Shown: positions 54,171 through 64,000 of the stretch, piece by piece
Position numbering within the stretch: position 1 is the first letter of the stretch
Layout of the letters: the number at the start of each line of letters is the position of its first letter
Assembly: GCA_947069175.1 (NCBI GenBank)
Contig: CAMTDV010000017.1
Coordinates: 46,695,137-46,759,136 of the forward strand
Source of the DNA: Scalesia atractyloides
Lineage: Eukaryota > Streptophyta > Magnoliopsida > Asterales > Asteraceae
Reading direction: 5' to 3'
Length of the DNA: 64,000 nucleotides
Program-made: the position numbers and the translations under genes
The notes under the pieces: model-generated
What the model was told of the DNA's origin: nothing
Database searches by the model: none
What the model saw: only the letters and a program-made list of their open reading frames with translations

Positions 54171-55552
54171 AGAGTAAACTCTTATTTTGGTCCCTAAGGT
54201 TTGGGCAGTTTTACTACTTTAGTCTAAATTTTAAACATTTTGCATCTGGGTCTTTTAAGGTTTCAATTTTTTTGTCATTTTGGTCCAAGACTGTTATTTT
54301 GGTCCCTAAGGTTTGGGCAGTTTTACCACTTTAGTCCAAATATCAAACTTTTGCATTTGGGTCCCTATGTTTTCAATTTTTTTATCATTTTGATCCAAAA
54401 ATAAATCAGGTCAGATTTCTCAAAAATACCTGATTTTTTTTCTTTTTCCTCAATGACAAAATGGTCATTAATTAAAGCCAAAAGACATAACAAGTCCTGA
54501 CAAAAATTAATTAAAACAATTCAACTAATTTAAACACAGATACACATCTCATGCAAAATGGCAAAATTTAAACTTAATCAAAACTACTCTATTTTGTCTT
54601 ATTCATCTCTTCTAATAATATTTGTGGCGATTGATATGAATTGAAGCTGGTTTCTGATGTTGGTTCATTCGGACCTTAAAAACAACATTAACATTGGCCA
54701 ATCCAAAAATCTTAAAAGAGAATCTCCGTCACTGATTCTTAAAGCCTCAGGGCCCAAAGGTTAAAAAACAGGGCTTCTTTTTATGTTAAAAAAAAGTCTC
54801 TCAAGCATGAAGCTAATCAAACTTACTGGGCAGGAGGTGGAGTGGTGGAGCCATCGTCTTTCATTGTAACCTGATTGCCAGCTTCTTCATCTCTCTGTGC
54901 TGCTGACTCACCCAGTTGCAAGTATGGTTTGAGAACTACAACTCTAGGAGAATAATGTTAACTAAACAAATAAAATCAAATCTTTAGAAGAAAACCGAAA
55001 AAATCGTAATTCTATTGAGGGATTACTTGTCACGGATCCGTTCATCGGATGGACGCTGGTGTTGGCGTGGGAGCGGTGGTCAAGATGTTGTGGTAAGAAT
55101 TCTTGAGATATCGTAATTATATCGAGGGTTTTAATGGTGGTAGACTGATGGTGATGGTAGTGGAAGAGTACTAAGAGAGAGATAGTGTGTGAGAGAGAAG
55201 GGGAGGCGGTGGAGGAATGGGGAGGAGGCGGTGGAGAGAGGTTATATTAGGGTATTTGCTGGTGTTGGGTTTGGGGAAGATGAAACATATCTGTGCTTTT
55301 TTAGGATAGGTTTAATTTAGTTTTATTAGTTTCATTAATAATGAGTTATAATAAATTTATATTGATCAATATACCTTGAGGAAAAGAACAGAACATTATA
55401 ATTTAATTTGAGAAATTTGATCTAATTTCACTTTTGGACCAAAATGGCAACAAAACTGAAACCACAGGAACCTAGATATAAAAAAAGTTTGAAATTTGGA
55501 CTAAAGTGGCAAAACTGCCTAAACCTCAAGGACCAAAATGGCAGTTTACTCT
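54171..55552. mobile_element. TIR transposon (1382 bp) with captured gene sequence
   Basis: Ends AGAGTAAACTCTTATTTTGG and, on the opposite strand, AGAGTAAACTGCCATTTTGG pair. The match continues through GGTTTGGGCAGTTTTACTAC versus GGTTTAGGCAGTTTTGCCAC, with imperfect pairing over more than 100 bp. The left TIR contains a tandem duplication of about 110 bp (from 54181 and 54292). The interior holds gene-like sequence with splice signals on the minus strand and no transposase. No clean target duplication is visible (TTAAGCAAA against AAGGAAAAA). Pack-MULE-like behaviour is the nearest known analogue. Confidence 0.75.
54665..55045 (-). CDS. Candidate captured microgene with two introns
   Basis: Minus strand: ATG at 55043-55045 opens exon 1 (55027-55045, MNGSVT), donor GTAATC; a 91-bp T-rich intron ends TTGTAG; exon 2 (54827-54935) is open in the matching phase and codes LKPYLQLGESAAQRDEEAGN then QVTMKDDGSTTPPPA. 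It ends at a strong donor (CCA then GTAAGT), or at TAA two bases on if unspliced. A possible exon 3 starts at 54674 and stops after two codons (TGA, 54665-54667). Product about 45 residues, hydrophilic, acidic middle, Pro-rich end. The upstream sequence (55050-55330) looks like a CT-rich 5'UTR. Family not recognised; it may be a truncated fragment of a larger host gene. Confidence 0.4.
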
Positions 55553-57030
55553 AAGGAAAAAGAAAACAAATCACTAAATAATAACATATAGGGTTTTTTC
55601 AATTTTAAAAAGATCTATTTATAAAAAAATTCATAAGATTGAAATAATGTCTAATAAAACCCAAGTGACCTTAAAAATTTAAGAAAAGAAAGTACTTTAA
55701 ATGACTTTAATAAGAAATTTGAGAAAACTGGGTATCGTTGGTTAACTTCTCTCAAAACTTGAATATCAAACTCAAATATTAAGTTTTTTTCTTTATTTTC
55801 TTTATCAACAAAAGCTTTTCTCTTATCCTATACTACATCAATTAATTAAATTAACTTTCTTTGCTCACGTTTAAATATAAGACCTCCTCTGTAAGAGGAA
55901 TATGCATTTATCAAGTGAGTTAGCCTCACATTGACAACTCAAATGTTAAGTACCAAACAAATAATAAACATAAAAATAAACTATTAATATGAAAGCTGAT
56001 ACAATAAACTAATTATAAATATCAAACACTAATTTATATACTATTATCAACACGATTGTGCAACATGTTGTTGTACTCTTTGCATTATTGATTTATTAGA
56101 CTTTGTATGATTGTACTTTGGGATTTTGTGTTTGTTTATTTGGTTTATTGTTTGAGTAGGGTCTTGGCCCAACCTCCACGTGTGTTGACAACCGTTTAAC
56201 TTTCCGACTTCTGTAGATTTTGTTATATTCTTAGTCGCATGTCTCCGTCTACACTCTATGATCTCTCTTTCTTTGGGAAGTGGTTCTCTCTCTAAACACT
56301 CTCCTCTTTTTGCCTCTAGAAGTTGCATGGTTGTTTGTTGTGGTCTTCTGTCGATCATGTTTTGCACCACCGATGTGGTGTGCTTCCAACCGACTGCTTT
56401 ACGAGCATGTTCAGGTGATTTTTGTCTCCTAGTTGTTTGCTCAATTGTGATGATTTTGTTTTTTGGGGTTTTCTCTACTTTACAGCTTTTAGATTGTTAG
56501 TTTTATGTTTGAACGTCATAGGTTACTCAATTTTGGGTTTTTGTTGGCTTGTGTTTTTTTAATCTGATGTGTTTTCCGAAGATGTTTAGGCGATGAGCCA
56601 TTGGTGAACCTGAACAAGTTTATGTTTTTCATCGTTTTGTTTGTACGATTGTTTAGTTATGATCCATTTTTTGGTTGGTTTCTTTAAACCCTAGCTTTTG
56701 GGGTTTTAGTTTTGATGTTTGAATCGGGTATATTTTTTAGCATGTATAGGTGATGAGCCATTGTTGAGCCTTCGATCTATTTTTGTTGTATGTTTATAGG
56801 CTGGATCGCTACGTCTAAAGTTGTTGGGTTATTATTTTGACATTTGAATCTATATCTTTTTGCACAAGCATATGTGATGATCTGTTAGTACGCCTTATAT
56901 ATGATATGTTGTTGTTTGAGCTTTCTATGTGGTCTTTATAGACAATGACCCATTGGTGAGCCTATGATGTTTTGGGTGGTTTTTTACAGAGTTGTTGACT
57001 TCATAGACAATGACCCGTTCATTTAAACAC
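55553..57030. other. Non-coding region with diverged tandem repeats
   Basis: To about 56090 it is AT-rich spacer. From 56400 to 57010 a phrase of the type GGTGATGAGCCATTGNTGAGC recurs near 56591, 56750, 56875 (weak), 56943 and 57007, with TTTTGATGTTTGAAT-like text between, suggesting an old repeat of roughly 70-160 bp. The frames at 56047-56370 and 56258-56500 overlap on opposite strands and show no known motif. It may be the interior of the Athila-like element that ends at 58230. Confidence 0.4.
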
Positions 57031-58230
57031 TACACATGGAGCACAATGTTGACTTCAAGTGTGGGGATGGGGGAAAATTTCAAAAAATTTTCTCAAAAAT
57101 GTCCTTGTTTGGAGCAATCTAAGAAGCACAAGTAACTAGGTTAGCGAGGGATGGCACGACCCATTTGGTCTTTTGTCATGGTCGAGTTCAAGTTAATAGC
57201 ATGAAGGGTATTTAATGGATGGTTATTCGGGAATAATTCGCCTAAGGAACTTGTAATTTGTGCATATCATACTTCATACCCTTTATATGTAAGGTTTTGA
57301 GCCACTTATACACATTATGCATACATATGTTTCTTTGTTGAGTGGACCATTAGTCATGTATTGTAGAACTTGCATCTTTTGATACATTTGAGACTATAGA
57401 CCGAATACAAGCACGAGAATGATTATGGCACTAGGTAAACCTTTTTCTTTACACCATTTGCTTAATCTTACCCAAAAATGTATCCTCTAGACGCCAAATT
57501 TGAGCCTGAACCTTTCGTTTGATCACCCCAAATTAGCCTTTAACCATTAATCCTTTTTAACCCGTGTGACGAAAATTCGATCATAGGATTAGTTGTTTGT
57601 AAAGTTAAAAAAATCAGAAAATGTTATGAAAAATATGAGAAAGTCATTGAGAAAAGTACAAAAATATGAGTATTAGTTATTGAATAATGAGGCAAAGATC
57701 GTTGCCTCGTAGTTGATAATTTGTGGCTAGTTTTGTTTAGATAGTTGTTTTGTAATAAAGATCGAATTTTCATCACCATAGTCACTTAAAAAATATCCTA
57801 TTCCATACCCTTAGCCTAGCCCCGTTACAACCCTCTAAAGACCTTTTGACTTGTGCTTAGTATTCGTGTTCAGTGGTAGAGAATGATTGAGTTGCAAGCT
57901 TATGCGGGTATGTGTTCTATTCGGTTTTGAGTGTATACTTTCAAAAGTGCTAATACATCACTAAACTTAGCCAAATTGTAAACCGAGTGGAGTGAACATT
58001 GTGAGGGATATGCATATCTTATGAGTTTTGAGGACGGGTTAATCTTGAATAACCATTTTTATATGATTAGTCCATTGTTGTTAAATAACTTGAAATTGTA
58101 AAATATCTTGAACCGGGTACGGCTTGAGACCTTAACTCACGTCTCTAGAATGGGAAGTGTATTTTTCGTCGACCCACGTGAAAGTGAAAAACAGATTTGC
58201 CTGAGGGCAAGCAAAAGACAAGTGTGGGGA
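57031..58230 (+). mobile_element. Athila-like 3' internal region and purine tract
   Basis: The phrase TCAAGTGTGGGGATGGGGG occurs at 57056, and CAGATTTGCCTGAGGGCAAG then CAAAAGACAAGTGTGGGGA ends at 58230. A GAGGACAAGCAAA...AAGTGTGGGGA motif just before the LTR is characteristic of plant Athila elements. No env-like or pol frame is legible. It ends exactly where LTR TGTGATACG begins. Confidence 0.6.
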
Positions 58231-59563
58231 TGTGATACGTGGTCGAAAACCGGTGCCTTGTTATGTTTAAGTTTATGTTTTTACATAGTTTTAATTTCGA
58301 ATAGCCTACTTTTGATTGGAATTGTGTTTTACAGGTCTAATGGAGTTTAAGGGACTATCGGGAGCTATACGAAGTACCGGGAGCGAACGGGAACAACCGG
58401 AAACATGGGGAATGGAAAACCGACGAAAAACAAGCTAGATAGTGCGTCGGCGACGCACTAGGAGCATCGGTGATGCAATGCGTCGATGGGAAACATGCGT
58501 AGACAGCATAACAGTGCGTTAGCAGAAACCCCACTTTCTGGGGTGCGTCGGCGACGCATGCCCCTGCTCGCTGACGCGTTTTGTTGCAATTTGACGAGTT
58601 TTAAGTGTTTTTGGGACTCATTCAAGGGGGTTACGAATTTGAGGAGTTTGAATATTGTTCTTGGAGCCACAATCATAAAAAACCTTCATCTTCCATCAAT
58701 CCAATCCATCCAATTATACCTTTTGATTCAAACCCTAATCTCATCACTATCATTCATCATTCATCAATCATCAATCCAATCATCACCATCATTCACCACA
58801 AACCCTAACCACTTTCTATCTCCATCTCCAAGTTCCAAGATTCGAGCTTTCATCATCCATTGATCGTGTCATGTTCACCATGAGCGGCTAATTCCCGGAG
58901 GTTTCACCCCGGTGTAGACTTTTGTAAGATTTCTAGGGTTTGCTACATGTTAAACATTTGGTTCGTGACAATTTGAATTGCATTTAATCTTTTGATAATT
59001 GTCTTACGTTTGTATTGTATTTGCGAATCGTCGAGTGAGTTATGAAATTTGACTTCGTGAAATGAATATGTGTATTTATTCCTTGTCGATTGATAGGTTT
59101 CACTTGTCCAAAGTAACGAAGTGCGTTGTGGTCCGTTGTCCATGACGTTGATAGCAATTGGCACCTAAGCTTCGTGATTCTAAACTGTTAATGAACTAAT
59201 TTGTTTAAACCAATTTAAAATGTGTAGTAACCCTAGGTCTTGCAATTGTTGAACCGGGTGTGAACCTTGTTTTCTCACTATTGTTTTAAATCATATTTAC
59301 TTTTGTTGCAATCATTCTCAAGTTCTAGTAGTTAATTAATTAAATAAAAAATTGTCGGTTCATTCCGACATATTTTTCAACGAAACAAATCAATCAATTT
59401 CGTTAGCAAGCTTCGTAAAAGTGACAATCCTAGTAAAATCAATTACATCTGATTGCAAACCACAGACTCTTCGTGGTTCGACCCCTTACTACCACTAGCA
59501 CATTGTTAAGGGTAATTTGGGACTATAAATATTATCTTTGACCGAGGGGCGACACCTCGATCA
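58231..59563 (+). mobile_element. Athila-like LTR (about 1333 bp)
   Basis: Starts TGTGATACGTGGTCG after the purine tract and ends CACCTCGATCA. The late block CTTCGTGGTTCGACCCC then GACTATAAATATTATC is typical of Athila LTR ends. It is followed by a degenerate primer-like GTGATTAGCCGTTCC and leader-like sequence. It therefore has 3' internal sequence on its left and leader on its right. The short frames inside (58486-58863, 58605-58808, 58943-59164) are LTR by-products. Confidence 0.65.
58441..58558. promoter_or_regulatory. Palindrome cluster in the Athila-like LTR
   Basis: AGTGCGTCGGCGACGCACT (58441-58459), GCATCGGTGATGC (58464-58476), CCCCA/CTTTC/TGGGG (58530-58544) and TGCGTCGGCGACGCA (58544-58558). 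The first and last share the core GCGTCGGCGACGC, so one palindrome is used twice. Confidence 0.8.
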
Positions 59564-60061
59564 GTGATTAGCCGTTCCAATGCGAGTTTTGTGTAAGACT
59601 TGTTATTAGGACTTGCAAGATTCAAGGTTTTAGCTTCCCCCCCCCCCCTCACACACACACACACTTAAATTATACATTGTCCTAAATGTGTCCAAAAATA
59701 GGTTTTTCGGTTGATTCAAATGTGTGAAAGTGGGTTAAAAACAAGATTTTATGTTACTGGGCATCTAGCCACGGCCCCGTGGTCAGATTGCCAGTAACAA
59801 AATTGTAGAGAAGGGTGACCATGGGGCGTGTCCACTAGGCATGACCCATGGTCAGTTACCTGACCAGATTATTTTTCCGCAGAACTCCGGGCACGGGGTG
59901 TGTTGGGCTGAGCACGGCCCCGTGCTGCACATGTTGAAATGTCGGAAGGTACTGTTAACATGCATGGGGTGCGGTTTTTACATCTCTTTGGCAGTTTTCA
60001 TCTTTTCGAGCGTGATTTATTCCTGAAATGTAAAACCAGACTAGAAAACATGAAAGTTAAA
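59564..60061 (+). mobile_element. Athila-like leader with GC palindromes
   Basis: Leader-like non-coding sequence after the LTR, with a C13/(CA)n run at about 59637-59665. GC palindromes: CCACGGCCCCGTGG (59769-59782), GACCATGGG pairing with CCCATGGTC (59817-59825, 59845-59853) and GCACGGCCCCGTGC (59912-59925). It breaks off near 60061, where minus-strand pol sequence begins. Confidence 0.5.
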
Positions 60062-60448
60062 CTAAATTAATACTGATAGTTCCGCGGAATGCCTCCGTGG
60101 TGTGCCACGTTTATAAGGGTCCTTGGCTAGACCCAAAGCCAGTCATATGTGACCCGAGCAGGATGTCTCACATCCCGTGTTGCACCGGCAGAGAGCGTCA
60201 TCCAAGCTTGAGTCGGGTCGTCCTCTACTCTCTTCCCGACCCCTAACTTCATCTCTATGTCTCCCACCCTCAACGTTAATTTCCGGTCACTCATATCTAC
60301 CATAGTTCGAGCGGTGGCGAGAAAAGGTCTACCTAGAATGAGGGGGACTTCGGTGTCTTCTTCCATGTCAAGTATGACAAAGTCGGCTGAAATACAAAAT
60401 CTCCCACTTTCACTAAGAGATTTTCGTTAACACCTTGGGGGTATTTGT
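60062..60448 (-). pseudogene. Gypsy protease fragment (Athila/Tat or related)
   Basis: The frame 60127-60366 reads MEEDTEVPLILGRPFLATAR, then TMVDMSDRKLTLRVGDIEMK, the conserved C-terminal half of the retropepsin-like domain in non-chromovirus plant gypsy elements. One base is missing near 60396; reading through gives ADFVILDMEED joined to LLVKVGDFVF upstream. It is a fragment, cut at 60448 by the LTR terminus and near 60061 on the other side. Confidence 0.75.
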
Positions 60449-61796
60449 GTAACACCCCAAAAACGTCGCAGCGGAAATACAAACGTAATGGTGACGGAAG
60501 TTGGTGCCCATAAATATCTTAGTGGACGATGCATCGTTAATTTTGGACATATTACTTAATTAAAACATTGTTTCAAATTTAAACACAAACCATAACCATA
60601 ACATAGTTAAGTTGTCTTGATCCTTATGGATCTTAATACAGTCGGTCCCAAATAAGTTTTAAAAGTGTCCAAAGTTTATTTTTAAACAAACGTGCATCAC
60701 AACCACAAGACACGCAAAGTTTCCCGAAGCCATGCTCAAGTACCTGAAGAACACGTTAAAAATCAAGTGTCAACACAAAGGAGGGTGAGCTCATATATTC
60801 AAATTTAAAACAAGGAAAACTTTCTAATTATGTGTTTATTATCAAAACATCCAAATAATATTTTCGAAAGTCAATTTTATTTCGTTAATAAAATCCATGA
60901 GTCAGCCGTCGCAAGCGTTTCCCCGAAACCTCCGAACTAAGCATCTTCCCAAGTTTCACATATTAAATTTATTGCATCAAATTTTCAGACTCGCATGTTT
61001 GCAAGACAATACTAACTATATATTAACAATAAGGGTATAATCAAGACTAGACTATAATAGAATATCAATTCGTCGTTTGACTTGATCGGAGCGACCGATC
61101 ACAACGGGGTAGTCAACCCGATAGATCTACCAACAATTCTACGTGTTCAATACTTAAATGATTAAACAGCAATACTTGCGCATGCGCCCATAAGGGCCAT
61201 CTATATCACTTGCCTCATGAACAATATATATATCCTACGAAAATGATAAATTTAATATATAACGAGTTGTACGAATCCCCGACGTCCCCACCGAAACGTA
61301 AGCCTAATCCCGATACTTACTCTCTTGAGACCGAGCCAATTCGCCACAACTTTATATTTAAGCAATTATAAATCTACACGGTCGTTTTATCCCCAAAACA
61401 CTGTAAAATCCCCGTTTCATACCCAAAACATCTTTATTCACAAAACTGTTTCTACCTGAAACATAATGATATCAGCAAATCATATATTTTCCATGAAAAT
61501 ATACATTTTATATAAGCAAAGGTATGTTTTATTCAAAAACATCTTTAATCCTTTTAAGGCGTGTTCTTCCCACAAAACATATACAAAACAGTAAAAAGAG
61601 GGGTTTAGTGACACTCACCTTTAGGTGCGTAATTAAATTAGCGCGATCCCACAATTTTATTCTACACGTCCTAATATATGTAGGAACGATTTAATAATCA
61701 ATATATTATAAAATTCCTAAGTTTCTCCAATACTTAGAATTTTCACATAACTTTGAGATTTTCTCGAAAAGTTATTATTATTTTTTTATGTTGGCA

Positions 61797-61838
<42 letters not shown>

Positions 61839-63752
61839 TTCATATATATATATATTTTTAAGATTTGGCGACTTGAAGATTTTATTGGTGACCTTAATGT
61901 TATACCCGATAACACTCCCGTTTATACGTACTATATATCCACGATTTGCGCGTCGTAATATATATACATAAACGTGCACATAAACACAATATCATAACAC
62001 GCGAAATCTCGTCAACTTATATACTTTATCATTTTTAAAGCATGCATACATGAAATAACTAATTAAGTTAACATATGTATCAATTTTCATGCTCGACAAA
62101 TAAGTTACACATTAATCGCGATTTTACCGATTCTACCGTTTTAAACATACAAGCGTACATGCATAGTCTTAATTCCCGCTATCATGTCAACATTTAACAT
62201 ATTATAATATACACATATTTAAATCATATAACACATTTAAACACATAAGGTTCATTCATGAACAACCCATTCTAGTGTGCATTGAAAAATGCGTATTTTA
62301 GTGATTCGGTAACGTTTTCGGCGTCGGAAGTCACGTATGACTAACCAAACACCAAATAAACTAAATATAAGTTAATAACTTATATTTGTACTAAAAATAT
62401 CAGTTTATTTACTGATTTAAAACAGTTTCATAAAAACCCTCTTAAAAAGGCGATTTTTACCGTTTTTACCGCATAGTTTTGCGTCAAACGTTACCATAAC
62501 CATTCGAACTCGAAACGACTTCATATTTTAACACAATACATGTTATATACTGAATAAAATGATGGTTATAATCAGATTAGTGCAGTTTTTGTGCAAGGCA
62601 CATAAATCATCCGCTTTCATGTATTTTACAACACTTTTAAGCACATAGTACAACATGCAAAGCTAGTAAACTTTATGTCAAGTTTCACACTATTTCAATA
62701 CATGATATAACCTTATTTTTAAGGTTTATAATCTGATCTAAAATCAATTTTATCATAACATCATTTATTCATCATTTTATGTACATACACCCACATGCAT
62801 GTCCATGTACAAGCTCCTAAAACATCCCTAACATATCTTCATCATCATGCATGTATTCATATGCATCAATATTCATTTATTTCATGTTCATTCATCCAAG
62901 AACACAATCATCTTCATATCATCATCATCATCATCTTCATATGATTATCATTATTTAATCATTCAACATAAATGCAAGACATGTAGACATATCCTTACAC
63001 ATTCAAAATCATTATCATTAAAAATTCACATGCATGCATATATACATATATACACACGGCTCATATATACACACATATATATATAATTCCAAAATTTCAC
63101 TTTTCATATCAATCTTTTTAAATCAAAGAACCTTCTTGTATGACACCTTTTTGTTCATGCATGCATCAAACTTTTAAGAATCATATTAACAAGAATCATT
63201 CAACAAAATCAAAACTCAACCTCATATGTATATACATATACACTCACGGCTACACCCACATATACATACATGTCCATTTTATTTTCTTTGAAAACCCATT
63301 CGTTATTTGTTTTCAAGTTAGTGTTTAAATCCAAGAACAATAGAAACTTCCATGATCATCATCAACACTATGAATCAGGATAAGATTGAGTTTTATACCT
63401 TCAAGATTCTTAGTGGGTTTTAACAAAAGTGATGATATGAAGCCTTGTTCTTGCTTGAATCTTCTTGGAATCACCTCCAAACTTTCATATAAGTTTGAAA
63501 ACACCTTGGAATGCCTTTGAATCTTCAAGTAAAGGTTTAAAAAATCTGAAATGGATATGTTTGTGGGTGTTCTCGACCGGGTTTGGGGTTTAGAGAGAGA
63601 GAATGGTTTGATTTTTGAATGTATCTTGGATTTTGTAAGATAAGGAAAAGATTTAATCATGGTTTCATGTTCCCCATGTCAACATATGGAGGAGAGAGGA
63701 AACAGAGTGGCTAAATGGCTGCCACCATTCCATGCACACACACAAATACACG

Positions 63753-63805
<53 letters not shown>

Positions 63806-64000
63806 TATTTTGGCCACAAACTCGTATTTAACTCGATACCTGGTGTTTTATTTAGCATTTAACTGCGTTTTAAACGCGTTTTAAATTATTTTCAACGCTC
63901 TATAAAAATAAACACACCAAAATATTACTAACCAATATTTTATTTGTCGGGACCAGTTACGTTGCCGGTAATTGGCAGTATGCGCGCTGTGTTGCGCTGT
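60449..64000 (-). mobile_element. Large minus-strand LTR, 3' end at 60449, runs off the window
   Basis: The first bases TGTAACACCCCAAAAACG, then CGCAGCGGAAATAC, are the reverse complement of an LTR end of the type TTTCCGCTGCG...TTTTTGGGGTGTTACA, common in plant gypsy LTRs. The remainder is AT-rich non-coding DNA with (TA)n runs at about 61800-61834 and 63760-63802 and many short CAT-rich words. The apparent ORFs (for example 62847-63086, 63325-63660) have no known motif. The LTR start lies beyond the window, so it is over 3.5 kb if continuous; nested insertions were not resolved. Confidence 0.5.

Noticed and set aside
58486..58863. 125-residue frame in the Athila-like LTR
   Set aside because: Starts within palindromes and runs into repetitive CATCATCA text; LTR position and lack of any motif argue against a gene.
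62847..63862. Several short frames near the right end
   Set aside because: Made of CAT/ATA simple-sequence DNA inside a large LTR; no conserved motif.

Overview
The window looks like intergenic, repeat-dominated nuclear DNA of a flowering plant, most likely a eudicot and plausibly a composite (Asteraceae). The clade is inferred from the style of the LTR retrotransposons (chromovirus LTRs ending GGGGTGTGACA, Athila-type LTRs, copia-like leaders) and was not tested. No intact host gene, rRNA, tRNA gene or CRISPR array was found. Almost every recognisable coding stretch is a dead transposon gene.

Layout. 1-4.9 kb: two degenerate Ty1/copia-like elements back to back, with primer site, purine tracts and LTRs. 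4.9-7.3 kb: a fold-back MITE, a TA/TG microsatellite and a 39-bp minisatellite. 7.3-28.2 kb: the centrepiece, a composite of Ty3/gypsy chromoviruses (Tekay-like). A + strand element (LTR fragment 7287-7680, body 20781-25858, LTR 25859-28225, flanks AGTAT/AATAT) carries a related minus-strand element inserted in its 5' LTR. The two leaders are fused head to head as a palindrome with a 9-nt loop, and 5.24 kb of the minus-strand body is tandemly duplicated. This gives three decayed gag-pol copies.

28.2-33.7 kb: AT-rich non-coding DNA with a MITE and an unidentified minus-strand coding remnant. 33.7-40.3 kb: a nest, copia-like element interrupted by a chromovirus LTR that is itself interrupted by a 5'-truncated copia element. 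40.3-44.6 kb: a candidate two-exon microgene, then a PIF/Harbinger-like transposase pseudogene split by a 500-bp hAT-type non-autonomous element with an 8-bp target duplication, then a SANT-like remnant. 44.6-49.3 kb: LTR-like DNA interrupted by an Athila-like LTR. 49.3-53.3 kb: SINE-like elements and MITEs lodged among TA and ATT microsatellites. 54.2-55.6 kb: a TIR element that appears to have captured a small intron-containing gene. 57-60 kb: an Athila-type 3' region, LTR and leader. 60.1-64 kb: a minus-strand gypsy protease remnant abutting the end of a large minus-strand LTR.

Two themes stand out. First, LTRs of several unrelated families carry short GC-rich palindromes, in at least four cases just upstream of their TATA box. 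Second, the chromovirus composite reads as an ordered history: insertion at the apex of an LTR palindrome, centre-symmetric deletion, then tandem duplication of already dead copies.
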